Positions 1 to 9,127 are shown, counted from the first letter of the stretch. The stretch is 45,265 nucleotides of DNA from an uncultured Thomasclavelia sp. (GCF_944324745.1 NZ_CALUXO010000028.1:1-45265); one strand, 5' to 3'. Translations and numbers: made by a program. The notes: generated by a model from the letters alone, not told the origin.

Positions 1-1335
1 AAAAACACTTTTAAATATATCTTCTTTGATAATTACGACTATATTATCTATTTACATGAAAAAGGCAAACTAAGAGATGTTGCTTTTGATAATCTTCAAA
101 AGACCATCCTCTGTTCCTCTATCCATCTTGGTTACGATCTCTTTGTCTGCCCTAATTGTGGCAAAGAAACCATTGTTGCTCATACCTGCAATTCCAGATA
201 TTGTTCCAAATGTGGTGCCAAATCCAGTCAGAAACGGGCTGCTTATGTCAGTGCTATGGCTTTTAGATCTAAACATCGTCATATCGTCTTTACCATCCCT
301 GCTCAGCTTCGTGTCTTCTTCATCAGAAACAGAGCTTTGCTTGATGGTCTTTTTGTCGTTACCAGAAATACCCTGGCCTCTCTTTTTAACGATAGAAAAT
401 ATCGTAAACAAAAGCGTATCGAAAAAAAGAAAGGTATCTTTCATCATAGAAAAAATAATAAATCCCAATATCTATACAAAGATACTACTGACAATATTAT
501 CTTTGGTGCTATTGCTTCATTGCACACCTTCGGTAGACCTCTTGACTGGAATCCTCATGTTCATGTTCTGGTATGCGAAGATGCCTATGATGTAAAAAAT
601 GATACAATTAAAAATTTCTGTTATATGGACTACAAAAAATTGCGCCAAACCTGGCGATATCAATTGCTCCAATATCTTGATGAACATATTGGAAATGACA
701 GAGAATTCAAACATCTTAAAAGATGGTTCTATCAAAAATATGAGGAGGGATTCTATGTTTATGCTCCAAAAATTGAAGATGATCAGACCAAAGATGATAT
801 TGAAAAATGTGTTCAATATATAACCCGTTATACCAGCAGACCAATAATGGCTGAAAGCCGGATAGTAAACTATGATGATGACAAGAAAATGATCCATTGG
901 TTCTATCATCGTCATGAAGATAACAAACGTGTCGATGTCAGAGAATCTGTTTATAGTTTTCTTAACAAGGTATTGATGCACTGTCCTGAGAAGAACTTCA
1001 AGATGGTAAGATACTATGGTTTTTATTCAAACAAATCAGAAAAGACATATAACCGGATGGTAGAACTGTTTAGTCATAAATTAAAAAGAAAAGAAGAACT
1101 AAAAAAAGCCAGAAGAGCCATGATAGAAAAAAGACAAAAAGAATTACATTTCAGATACAATATGATAAAATCATTTCTAAGAGATCCATTGCTTTGTGAA
1201 TGTGGAGAAATAATGGAATATCAGGAAAGCTATGATCCATTTGATGGAGACGATAGAAATGACAGGAACTATCGTAACCGTAAGATTCTCAAAGCAAGAT
1301 ACAGGTATGAACATAGGAAGAAGGTATACAAATGA
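1..1335 (+). CDS. IS91-family HUH transposase, 5' end outside the window
   Basis: The reading frame is open from the first base, so the start lies outside the window; 444 codons are visible. It would nick and transfer single-stranded DNA by rolling-circle transposition. An N-terminal zinc-binding domain has CPNC at visible residues 50-53 and HTCNSRYCSKCG at 61-72. The HUH metal motif appears as HVH (186-188), and the catalytic tyrosine region as YITRYTSRP with two tyrosines four apart (273 and 277), as in Y2 transposases. The C-terminus is basic and ends with a possible zinc pair (CECG). Its stop overlaps the start of the next ORF by ATGA. Family assignment is firm; the IS subgroup and the element ends cannot be read here. 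Confidence 0.9.
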   Translation, partial: KNTFKYIFFDNYDYIIYLHEKGKLRDVAFDNLQKTILCSSIHLGYDLFVCPNCGKETIVAHTCNSRYCSKCGAKSSQKRAAYVSAMAFRSKHRHIVFTIPAQLRVFFIRNRALLDGLFVVTRNTLASLFNDRKYRKQKRIEKKKGIFHHRKNNKSQYLYKDTTDNIIFGAIASLHTFGRPLDWNPHVHVLVCEDAYDVKNDTIKNFCYMDYKKLRQTWRYQLLQYLDEHIGNDREFKHLKRWFYQKYEEGFYVYAPKIEDDQTKDDIEKCVQYITRYTSRPIMAESRIVNYDDDKKMIHWFYHRHEDNKRVDVRESVYSFLNKVLMHCPEKNFKMVRYYGFYSNKSEKTYNRMVELFSHKLKRKEELKKARRAMIEKRQKELHFRYNMIKSFLRDPLLCECGEIMEYQESYDPFDGDDRNDRNYRNRKILKARYRYEHRKKVYK

Positions 1336-1544
1336 TCAATCTTAGTGATGAGGAACTAGCGGAATTATTAGGGGAACCCGAAGTAATGATACCAATGAAA
1401 TGTAAACGATGTGGCTATGAAGAGAACGTACCAGAGTGGATACTGGAAGAGTTTTTAGGAGCAGAGATATATTCTGGCAAAGGAAATCATGGATACAGGT
1501 GTCAGTGTCCAGAATGTAATGGAACAATGGTTAGGAAAAAATAG
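1332..1544 (+). CDS. Small zinc-ribbon protein coupled to the IS91-like transposase
   Basis: A 70-residue protein with two Cys pairs (CKRC near residue 24 and CPEC near residue 59) and an acidic N-terminal helix, which suggests one zinc ribbon. Its ATG overlaps the transposase TGA in ATGA, a layout for translational coupling, and a terminator follows within 30 bases, so the two form one transcription unit. I do not recognise the family. It may be an accessory transposition protein carried by the element. Function is unknown. Confidence 0.65.
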   Translation: MINLSDEELAELLGEPEVMIPMKCKRCGYEENVPEWILEEFLGAEIYSGKGNHGYRCQCPECNGTMVRKK

Positions 1545-1572
1545 TAATTTTCTAACACTTTTTTAGCTACAT

Positions 1573-1616
1573 AAAAAATCCAACTATCACATATACCCTT
1601 ATAGTTGGATTTTTTT
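1573..1616 (+). terminator. Rho-independent terminator after the IS91-like operon
   Basis: A 15-base stem (AAAAAATCCAACTAT with ATAGTTGGATTTTTT) around a 13-base loop, running into a T-run. It lies 28 bases after the zinc-ribbon ORF. Confidence 0.85.
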
Positions 1617-1650
1617 CTTCTATCTTCGAACGAATCCAATTCCCTATATG

Positions 1651-1683
1651 AAAAAAAAGGATTTCTCTAAATAGAGAAATCCT
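1651..1683 (-). terminator. Terminator of the triple esterase gene
   Basis: On the minus strand AGGATTTCTCT pairs with AGAGAAATCCT around a 4-base loop, followed by eight T. It lies 14 bases after the esterase stop. Confidence 0.85.
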
Positions 1684-1696
1684 ATAACTACATCAT

Positions 1697-4600
1697 TTAT
1701 TGATGAGATCTTTTTCTTGCAACTGTATATGTTGTTGCAGATAAAGCCATTAAGACACCTAAACCTAACAATGCCATATCATCACCAGTTTTAACTGCTG
1801 TAGATGGATTTTTAGGTGTAGTTGTTGAACCGCTACCAGTTGATGGATTAGTTACATCAGTTGGAGTATCAACACTACCAGTACTCTTAACTTGTTGTCC
1901 TAACCAGTGCCATGCAGTTAATTCACCATCTACACATTCATTATTATCAAAGTAAATCCATGACCAATGACCGTTATATTGATAAGGTGTACCGTCAGCA
2001 TTGAAGAATCTACCTGTAGTATCATGTACATCTTCAAATGCAGATACATGAATATTTTGAGCACCAGCAGCTAATAAACGTTCAATTGTAGGTTCTGCAC
2101 ATAATGTAGGATCTACTGTTGGATCATTTTTAGCATATGTAAACCAGATTGGCATATCTTTAATTGCTTCGATTTGTTCATCTGTAATATATTGATCTTG
2201 GAATGCTTCACAAATTGGGAATGCTGCTGCGAAATAATCAGGATATGTTAAGATCATTTCCATTGTCATATATCCACCATTTGAACATCCACCAATAATA
2301 ATTCTATTTGGATCAATATCTGGATTATCAGCTACATAAGCTTCAATAAATTCCATTAAACTTTCAGTATAAATAGAACCTAAATCACCATTTTGGTAAA
2401 CTCCATTACCTCCGTCCATCCACATAGTTGCAGCTTGAGGAACTAATACATAAGCACCACCAAATTCACTTTGGAATTCTTCACTTGCAAAAGCAGTTAC
2501 TTCATTTCCAAGTAAATCGATATAAGAATCATTGATACCATTATTTGTACCTTCACCAGCACCATGTAACCAGATTACTAAGGCATTTTGTTTATCATCT
2601 TTTTCTGGTGTATAACTTGCATAGTTATATAATGTTCCATCGCTAGCTGTATATTTTTGATCAAGATCAAAGATTCCATCTACTTGAGGAACGATTTTTT
2701 CATCACCAGCAACATCGATATCAGCTTTAATATTAACTGAAGTCAAAACTTCACCAGCACTTGTGACTACTTCACCAGGATTTAATCTAATTGCTAGACG
2801 ATAAGTTTCGCACCAGCTATTAAATCCACTAGATACACTATAAATGAATGGTGAACCTGTATTTGGATCAACATACATCTCAATTGTTACATATTTAGAA
2901 TCACCATCAACAGCATTACCATTAGCATCAGAAGGATAAACTTTAGTTACTTGACGTTCTGCAGTTGCAATACCAACTTCACCAGTTGCCCAGTCAACAG
3001 TCGCTTGTTTTTCTTCTGTTACTAAGAAATCACTAGCATTTAATGAAGCAGAATCGATAACTTTATCAAATTCTACAATTGTTTTACTTACAGCTGGACC
3101 CCAATCATCTCCAATAATATAAGCAGTTTGGCTACCACTTGCTACATTATTGTCAAGTTTAGTCTGTTGTGACATCCATTGCCATAAGTTTGTACCATTT
3201 GTATCTACACATTCATTATTGTAGAAATAAATCCATGACCAGTGACCAGCATATTGATAAGGATTACCGTCTTCATCATCAAATCTACCACTAGTATCAT
3301 GTACATCAGCAAAATAAGAAGTATGAACTTCAGCACCAGCTTTTTCTAATCTATCTGCTAATTCATGGCTTGTTGTATCAGGAATGACTGTTGGATCATT
3401 ATCAGCATGGATGAACCAAATTGGTACATCTTTAATTGATTCAATCATTTCATCAGTAACATTAGCACTTTGAGTTGCTGGACAGATTGGATAAGCTGCA
3501 GCATATAATTCAGGATGAGCAAATAACATAGTCATTGTCATAGCTCCACCAGCAGAACATCCTCCAACGATTACCTTATTAGGATCGATATCAGGATTTT
3601 CTCTTAATAATTTTAAAACTAATTGGTAAATAGTTTCAGCACTTGCAGTAGAAGAAACACCAGATTGTCTTTGAGGTGTTAATACATAAGCACCATCCAT
3701 TGCAGTTTGGAATTCTTCATCGCCCAATGCAGTTGCTTTATTAGCTAATAAAGCCATTTCAACATCATTACCTGTTTCTCCACCACCGTGATTCCAGATA
3801 ACTAAAGCATTTGTATGATCATCAGCTTCAGGACTGTATAATGCATATTGAACAGTAGTGCTATCATAAGTGAAATCACCTTGTACAAAGTCTTCAATTT
3901 GAGGACAAATCTTGCCATCACCAGCAACATCAATTGTTGGTTCAACATAGATTGCACTAATTGTAACATCACCACTAGCTATAGTAGCACCATTAGCTAA
4001 ATTAACATCTAATTTATAAGGATCTGCCCAGTTGTTTTGGCCATTTGCATAAACAATTGGATTACCTTCAGTTGGTGAAATATACATTTCAACTGTTACA
4101 TAATTTGAATCTGTAGTTACTTTATCACCATTTTCATTAGATACATAAGCATCTAAAACAGTACGATCACTAACAGTAGTATTGCATGTTTGAACAACTT
4201 CAAAATCATCTTTATCTACTGAATCAGCATTAATAGTTTTGTTGAAAGAAATAATTGTCTTCGTAACACCAGCACCCCAATCATCACCAACTACATAGGC
4301 TTTTTGTGTTCCTACAGCTTGGTTAGAATTATCTTGGGATGCCATCCAGTTCCATAAAGTACCTGTATCATCTTGGCATAAATTATTATAGAAATAAGTC
4401 CATGACCAGTGACCATCATATTGATAAGGTTTGCCAGTATCAACTAATGATAATTCTCCATTTTCATCATCAAAGAATCTACCAGTAGTATCATGCACAT
4501 CTTCAAAATATGATTCATGAACATTAGTAGCTCCCGCTTCTCTTAAACGACTTGCAAGAGGAATACTGTTGGTCTGTGGATTACATGTTGTATCATTTAA

Positions 4601-5611
4601 AGCATGAATAAACCAAATTGGAATATCTTTAATTGATTCAATCATTTCATCAGTAACACTGTTGCTTGAAGTTGCAGGACAGATTGGATAAGCTGCAGCA
4701 TAAAATTCTGGATGATCAAATAATAATTGCATTGTAGTAGCCCCACCTGCTGAACATCCACCAACGATTACTTTATTAGGATCAATATCACTATTTTCAG
4801 CTAATACTTTATTAGCCAATTGATAAATAGCTTCATATACATCTTTCCCACCACTTCTTTGTGGCACTAAAATATAAGCACCATCCATTGCAGCTTGGAA
4901 CTCATCTCCAGCTAAAGCAGTAACTTTGTTACCTAATAAATCGATTTGAACATCAGTTCCAGTTTCCCCAATACCATGATTCCAGATAACTAAAGCATTT
5001 GTATGATTATCGGCTTCAGGTGCATATAGAGCATATGATAATGTCGCATCACCGTAAGTATATGTATCAATATCAAAACCATCTAATTGAGGACAAATTT
5101 TACCGTCTCCGGCAACATCAATGACTGATTCAACATTTAATGTAGTGATTACTTCATCACCAGCAGTTAATGTTGCCCCTTCAACTAAATTAACATTTAG
5201 TTCATAAGGATTAGCCCAATTGTTCCGCCAAGTTTGACCATTCCAAACAATTGGATTACCTTCATTAGGGTTAATAGCCATTTGAATAGTAACAATATTA
5301 GAAGCTTCGTTTACTTCATTTCCATTAGCATCTGAAACATAAGCATCTTCAATTGTTCTATCACTGAAAGAACCATTTAGTCCTTGAGATACACTAAAAT
5401 CACTTGGCTGTACTGAATCAGGATCAACAGTTTTATCAAGAGTAATAATTGTTTTAGTAACACCTGGACCCCAGTCATCGCCAACTACATAAGCTTTTTG
5501 AGTACCAGTAGCAGTTACACCATCAGCAGCGTATGTAGGAGTGATTGTTAACCCAAAGACCATCATTGCGCTAACTAACAAGCTTAATGCTTTTTTAGCT
5601 TTTCTAACCAT
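1697..5611 (-). CDS. Secreted, cell-wall-anchored esterase with three tandem catalytic units
   Basis: A 1304-residue surface protein. Signal peptide about 1-29, ending TPTYAA. Three repeated units follow (about 35-430, 434-818, 826-1242). Each has an Ig-like N-terminal part starting GTQKAYVVGDDWG or a close variant, as in EstA-type esterases, and then an alpha/beta-hydrolase domain. All three triads look intact: Ser287/Asp340/His373 (GCSAGG), Ser686/Asp739/His771 (GCSAGG), Ser1110/Asp1163/His1196 (GCSNGG), each with an HG oxyanion motif (NHG, NHG, LHG). A Ser/Thr/Pro linker leads to a sortase-type end: VKTGD near 1273, hydrophobic segment, RKRSHQ. Strong RBS (AGGAGG). Family members hydrolyse esters of plant or drug type; the substrate here is unknown. 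Confidence 0.88.
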   Translation of the reverse strand: MVRKAKKALSLLVSAMMVFGLTITPTYAADGVTATGTQKAYVVGDDWGPGVTKTIITLDKTVDPDSVQPSDFSVSQGLNGSFSDRTIEDAYVSDANGNEVNEASNIVTIQMAINPNEGNPIVWNGQTWRNNWANPYELNVNLVEGATLTAGDEVITTLNVESVIDVAGDGKICPQLDGFDIDTYTYGDATLSYALYAPEADNHTNALVIWNHGIGETGTDVQIDLLGNKVTALAGDEFQAAMDGAYILVPQRSGGKDVYEAIYQLANKVLAENSDIDPNKVIVGGCSAGGATTMQLLFDHPEFYAAAYPICPATSSNSVTDEMIESIKDIPIWFIHALNDTTCNPQTNSIPLASRLREAGATNVHESYFEDVHDTTGRFFDDENGELSLVDTGKPYQYDGHWSWTYFYNNLCQDDTGTLWNWMASQDNSNQAVGTQKAYVVGDDWGAGVTKTIISFNKTINADSVDKDDFEVVQTCNTTVSDRTVLDAYVSNENGDKVTTDSNYVTVEMYISPTEGNPIVYANGQNNWADPYKLDVNLANGATIASGDVTISAIYVEPTIDVAGDGKICPQIEDFVQGDFTYDSTTVQYALYSPEADDHTNALVIWNHGGGETGNDVEMALLANKATALGDEEFQTAMDGAYVLTPQRQSGVSSTASAETIYQLVLKLLRENPDIDPNKVIVGGCSAGGAMTMTMLFAHPELYAAAYPICPATQSANVTDEMIESIKDVPIWFIHADNDPTVIPDTTSHELADRLEKAGAEVHTSYFADVHDTSGRFDDEDGNPYQYAGHWSWIYFYNNECVDTNGTNLWQWMSQQTKLDNNVASGSQTAYIIGDDWGPAVSKTIVEFDKVIDSASLNASDFLVTEEKQATVDWATGEVGIATAERQVTKVYPSDANGNAVDGDSKYVTIEMYVDPNTGSPFIYSVSSGFNSWCETYRLAIRLNPGEVVTSAGEVLTSVNIKADIDVAGDEKIVPQVDGIFDLDQKYTASDGTLYNYASYTPEKDDKQNALVIWLHGAGEGTNNGINDSYIDLLGNEVTAFASEEFQSEFGGAYVLVPQAATMWMDGGNGVYQNGDLGSIYTESLMEFIEAYVADNPDIDPNRIIIGGCSNGGYMTMEMILTYPDYFAAAFPICEAFQDQYITDEQIEAIKDMPIWFTYAKNDPTVDPTLCAEPTIERLLAAGAQNIHVSAFEDVHDTTGRFFNADGTPYQYNGHWSWIYFDNNECVDGELTAWHWLGQQVKSTGSVDTPTDVTNPSTGSGSTTTPKNPSTAVKTGDDMALLGLGVLMALSATTYTVARKRSHQ

Positions 5612-5654
5612 TTTGTTTTTACCTCCTTTTCTTTTATATTCTGGTTATATAAGA

Positions 5655-5677
5655 ATTATATCTTGTTAAGCGCTTTC
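5655..5677 (-). promoter_or_regulatory. Promoter -10 box with putative cre site for the esterase
   Basis: TATAAT lies at 5655-5660 (minus strand), about 45 bases before the ATG. Just upstream, AAGCGCTTTC (5668-5677) matches the core of the CcpA catabolite-response consensus and sits in the spacer, where binding would block polymerase. The -35 is poor. CcpA control is inference. Confidence 0.5.
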
Positions 5678-5706
5678 GAAATGGTGATTTTCTTGACAAA
5701 AAAGCG

Positions 5707-6549
5707 TTATTTTCTCATCTTTTTTCGATATTCTTTTGGTGAGATTCCCATTTTTTCCCTAAAACAAGTATTAAATGATTTCACATTAGGAAAACCATTC
5801 ATTATTGCTACATCGATAATTGGATAATCACTATTAATCAAATCTTTTTTAGCATGATTTAATCTAACTTGATTAATATAATGTTTTAATGATATATTCA
5901 GATTTTCTTTAAAAATCTTATATAAATATCCTTCAGAAATATCAAATTTCTTACTTATTATTATTGCTGATAAGTCTTCTGTATAATTGTCATTTATATA
6001 TTTTAAAATCCCCATTATTCTATTTTTATATTTATTATTTTTTATACTTATATTATTTATTTTTTTACGTGCTAAATTATCTAATAACAGAAATACTAAC
6101 ATTTCTATATTACTAATCAATCGAATACTATTATATTGATTAGTATCATCATAATACCTAATAATTTCTAAAATTTTGCCTAAGATGATTTTATTATTCA
6201 TAGTATTAGGTTGTTTAAAATAAATACTATCAATTTTTGCATAACATTCTTTTATAAAGTCATAATCAATCTGTAAGGCATAACCTTTATAATACTCTTC
6301 ATTATTGTTAGGGGTAATTTTATGAATAACTTGAGAGTTGATGATATAAATTTGTCCAGCTTTTAATAATATCTCATCACCATTCACCCACAAGTTCATA
6401 CTTCCATATAACGGAACTAGTATTTCAATACTACGATGCCAATGCTTTTCAATAAATTCACCCTGATAATCTTCAAAATAGAAATCCAATAATTTCGTTG
6501 GTAAACTATAATCATGTTCAATTTTCTCGTATTTAAACACTCCAGCCAC
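5707..6549 (-). CDS. AraC-family transcriptional regulator with cupin sensor domain
   Basis: A 280-residue protein. The N-terminal half is cupin-like (EKHWHRSIEILVPLYG near residues 34-50), the usual ligand pocket of AraC regulators of sugar genes. The C-terminus holds two helix-turn-helix units (about 185-280), with the typical ending GFPNVKSFNTCFREKMGISP. It lies just upstream of the esterase gene on the same strand with no clear terminator between, so it probably controls, and may be co-transcribed with, that gene. Ligand unknown. The start is not certain, but ATG at 6549 gives a normal family length. Confidence 0.88.
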   Translation of the reverse strand: MAGVFKYEKIEHDYSLPTKLLDFYFEDYQGEFIEKHWHRSIEILVPLYGSMNLWVNGDEILLKAGQIYIINSQVIHKITPNNNEEYYKGYALQIDYDFIKECYAKIDSIYFKQPNTMNNKIILGKILEIIRYYDDTNQYNSIRLISNIEMLVFLLLDNLARKKINNISIKNNKYKNRIMGILKYINDNYTEDLSAIIISKKFDISEGYLYKIFKENLNISLKHYINQVRLNHAKKDLINSDYPIIDVAIMNGFPNVKSFNTCFREKMGISPKEYRKKMRK

Positions 6550-6592
6550 TATTTTTATACTCCTATATCAAATTTACTAATATAAAATAACC

Positions 6593-6645
6593 TAGCATAA
6601 CATAATCTATGACTAAAATTATAACATATTGTTTATAATTTCAAA
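6593..6645 (-). promoter_or_regulatory. araC promoter with downstream 17-bp motif
   Basis: Minus-strand extended -10 TGTTATAAT (TATAAT at 6618-6623) with a TTTGAA -35 at 6640-6645 (16-base spacer). Eight bases after the -10 comes TAGATTATGTTATGCTA (6593-6609). The same motif follows the opposing promoter at 6761. Confidence 0.55.
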
Positions 6646-6760
6646 TAAAATTAAGCATTATTTTACATATTTAATACAAATTTTATATATTTTAACAATA
6701 ATTATTCAATATTTTCGAAAAAATAAATTAAATTTTTACTTTTATTATTAAAAATAGTGG

Positions 6761-6788
6761 TATAATCGTCCTAGATTATGTTATTCTA
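6761..6788 (+). promoter_or_regulatory. Orphan plus-strand -10 box with the same 17-bp motif
   Basis: TATAAT at 6761-6766 is followed five bases later by TAGATTATGTTATTCTA (6772-6788), which differs at one base from the araC motif. No plus-strand gene follows, only a hairpin and the antisense end of HU. The -35 is weak. Confidence 0.4.
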
Positions 6789-6805
6789 AGACAATTTAGG
6801 CAAAA

Positions 6806-6830
6806 TAAAAATGACCCGCAGGCCATTTTT
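6806..6830 (-). terminator. HU terminator, usable in both directions
   Basis: AAAATGACC pairs with GGCCATTTT, with one mismatch, around CGCA. T-rich tracts lie on both sides. It comes directly after the HU stop on the minus strand. Confidence 0.7.
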
Positions 6831-6835
6831 CAATT

Positions 6836-7111
6836 TTATTTATTTACAGCATTCTTTAAAGCAGTACTAGCTTTAAAAGCAGGAGCTTTACTAGCCGCAA
6901 TTGTCATTGGTTCTCCAGTTCTAGGATTACGTCCTGTTCTTTCTCCTCTTTCACGTACTTCAAAGTTACCGAATCCTTTTAAAGATACTTTTTCACCATT
7001 AGCTAAAGCATCAGTCACTACATCGACAAAAGAAGTTATTACTTTATCAACATCAGTTTTTGTCATTTCTGCATTTGAAGCAATCGCTTCTATTAATTCA
7101 GCTTTATTCAT
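6836..7111 (-). CDS. hup: DNA-binding protein HU
   Basis: A 91-residue nucleoid protein that bends DNA as a dimer. It shows the HU/IHF signature GFGNFEVRERGERTGRNP (about 46-63) with the DNA-inserting Arg-Asn-Pro turn, and normal family length (about 90). It starts MNKAELIEAI, as HU does. Single gene with its own promoter and terminator. RBS AGAGGAG. Confidence 0.97.
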   Translation of the reverse strand: MNKAELIEAIASNAEMTKTDVDKVITSFVDVVTDALANGEKVSLKGFGNFEVRERGERTGRNPRTGEPMTIAASKAPAFKASTALKNAVNK

Positions 7112-7157
7112 ATCATTTCTCCTCTGTTTATTTTTCTATAGGAATAATCCTAATATT

Positions 7158-7186
7158 ATTATATTACTTATTAACTTTCATTACAA
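7158..7186 (-). promoter_or_regulatory. HU promoter
   Basis: Minus strand TTGTAA (7181-7186), 17-base spacer, TATAAT (7158-7163), about 45 bases before the ATG. Confidence 0.75.
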
Positions 7187-7197
7187 GTTTTAATCAA

Positions 7198-8220
7198 TTA
7201 TTCAACAAATTCTTGATTTATTTTAGTTACAAATTCCTCAACTGCTTTTTGTGGTGTTGCCCAAGATGTTACTAATCGAATACAGTGGTGATTCTCGTCA
7301 ATTTTATCCATAACATTAAAGCTAAAATCTTCTTGTAATTTAGCAATCAACTCATCATTTACAATTGGAAAGATCTGGTTTGTTGGTGAATCAACGTACA
7401 TTTTAAATTTTTTCAAACCTGCCCTTAATATATCTGCCATTTTATTTTCATATTGACCAATTTGTAAATAAAGATCATTGCTGAATAGTTCCTTAAATTG
7501 GACTCCAAGCAATCTACCTTTAGCTAACATTGCACCATTTTGTTTCATATTATAGCGAAAATCTGGTTTTAATTGATCGTTTACAATAACAAGACATTCA
7601 CCAAATAAAGCCCCCATCTTTGTTCCACCAATATAGAATGCATCCGTATATTTAGCTAAATCAGCTAATGATGGTGTATTGGCAACCGCTAAAGCACTCC
7701 CTAAACGAGCACCATCAACAAATAAATATAAGTTATACTCTTTACATAATTCACTGATTGCCTGTAATTCATCCAAATAATATACAGATCCGTATTCACT
7801 AGATTGTGACAAATAAACCATTTTAGGTTGTACCATATGTTCATCTGGGTGTTGTTTGACAATCATTTCAATCTCTTCTGGTGTTATCTTTCCATTTTGG
7901 TGTGGTGCCGTTAAAATCTTATGACCAGTTGCTTCTACAGCTCCAGTTTCATGAACATTAATATGACCACTATCAGCCGCAATAACTGCCTGATATGGTT
8001 TCAATGCTGAAGCAATAAATGTCGCATTAGTTTGGGTACCCCCGACCAAATAATGAACATCAACATTTTCATTTTTTAATTGTTTTTTTAATAATTCAGT
8101 TGCCTGCAAACAATATTTATCTAAACCATAACCATCAGTTTGTTCTAAATTTGTTTTCAGCAAAGCAGTCATAATTTTTGGATGAGCTCCTTCACTATAA
8201 TCATTTGTGAAACTATACAT
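7198..8220 (-). CDS. ltaE: Low-specificity L-threonine aldolase (PLP enzyme)
   Basis: A 340-residue fold-type I PLP enzyme of the threonine aldolase/beta-eliminating lyase family, cleaving threonine or allo-threonine to glycine and acetaldehyde. Seen: SEGAHPKI at the N-terminus, GGTQTNATF (about 59-67), the PLP aspartate region FVDGARLGSA (near 170), and the Schiff-base lysine in IGGTKMGALFGE (near 200). Length is normal. The gene starts 9 bases after the RpiR regulator gene ends, so the two are probably one operon and the regulator may respond to a related metabolite. Exact substrate is not readable. Confidence 0.9.
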   Translation of the reverse strand: MYSFTNDYSEGAHPKIMTALLKTNLEQTDGYGLDKYCLQATELLKKQLKNENVDVHYLVGGTQTNATFIASALKPYQAVIAADSGHINVHETGAVEATGHKILTAPHQNGKITPEEIEMIVKQHPDEHMVQPKMVYLSQSSEYGSVYYLDELQAISELCKEYNLYLFVDGARLGSALAVANTPSLADLAKYTDAFYIGGTKMGALFGECLVIVNDQLKPDFRYNMKQNGAMLAKGRLLGVQFKELFSNDLYLQIGQYENKMADILRAGLKKFKMYVDSPTNQIFPIVNDELIAKLQEDFSFNVMDKIDENHHCIRLVTSWATPQKAVEEFVTKINQEFVE

Positions 8221-8229
8221 AAAATCCCC

Positions 8230-9072
8230 CTATCTTCTTGGATATAATAATCCATATCTTAAATATAACAAATCTAAAAATGTTTTCAAAACAGTTGAAC
8301 CAGAAATTGATGATTCACTGAAAGTACTTTCCTGACCTCTTACTACAATAGCCATATCAGCTTGCTTAATGACCTCACTATCAGGATTTAAAGTAATTAA
8401 AATAACTTTAGCCCCACGATTTTTTATCGAAGTAACTAAATCACCAACAGGCACCTTTCGGGCTCGTACTGATAGAACAATAGCTACACTATCCTCGTCT
8501 AATAACTCGATTCTTTGGCTATCATCTCCACGATCAGCAAAAGCATAGGAAAATTTCCCTAATTTAATTAATTTAAATTGTATATCTGAGGCAAGGATCT
8601 TATTAAATTGAAATCCAAAAAAATGCAATTTTTTAGCATCATAGATAATATCACACAAGCGATCTATTTCATGAATATCAATATATTTTTTACTTTCAAT
8701 TAAAGAATCAATTGTTAAGTCATATACTAAATCGATACATTTACTAGGATCACGATGAATTGCAACCAAATCTTCTGGTTCTAATTTTATTTCATGACTT
8801 GCTTGCCGTAATCCAGCTTGAACTTCTTTTTTAAATTCTGCAAAATTATCGCATTTTAAAGCTTTGCAAAATCGCGAAATAGTTGCTGGAGATGTATAAC
8901 ATAAATCAGCCAACTCATTAATAGAAATATCCGGTATTTTTTCAATATTATTTAACACCTGATAACAAATAGTATAATACATATCCTGACTATAAGAAGC
9001 ATTAATATATGTCAGCAAATTATATAAAATATCTACTTCACCTTTATCTGTTCTTCTAACCACATCTCTCAC
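8230..9072 (-). CDS. MurR/RpiR-family transcriptional regulator
   Basis: A 280-residue regulator. An N-terminal helix-turn-helix (about 30-75, ISINELADLCYTSPATISRFCKAL) is followed by a SIS sugar-phosphate-binding domain (about 125-260, with FFGFQFNKILASDIQFKL). Family members sense phosphosugars, yet the co-transcribed gene is threonine aldolase, which is an unusual partner. RBS AGAGGTG; a TATAAT box lies about 20 bases upstream. Effector unknown. Confidence 0.9.
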   Translation of the reverse strand: MRDVVRRTDKGEVDILYNLLTYINASYSQDMYYTICYQVLNNIEKIPDISINELADLCYTSPATISRFCKALKCDNFAEFKKEVQAGLRQASHEIKLEPEDLVAIHRDPSKCIDLVYDLTIDSLIESKKYIDIHEIDRLCDIIYDAKKLHFFGFQFNKILASDIQFKLIKLGKFSYAFADRGDDSQRIELLDEDSVAIVLSVRARKVPVGDLVTSIKNRGAKVILITLNPDSEVIKQADMAIVVRGQESTFSESSISGSTVLKTFLDLLYLRYGLLYPRR

Positions 9073-9108
9073 CTCTTTTTAATTATACACAAATTATAAT
9101 TAAAAAGA

Positions 9109-9127
9109 AAACGGGTAAATACCGTTT
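9109..9127 (-). terminator. Terminator after the 101-residue unknown gene
   Basis: Minus strand AAACGG, 7-base loop, CCGTTT, followed by a T-rich tract. Confidence 0.65.

Noticed and set aside
70-595. Open frames on both strands over the left transposase
   Set aside because: They are shadows of the transposase frame, which is open from base 1 and carries the zinc and HUH motifs.
1697-5611. Regularly recurring DNA blocks that could look like a repeat array
   Set aside because: They are the three homologous coding units of the esterase, each about 390 codons, not short spaced repeats; no CRISPR array.
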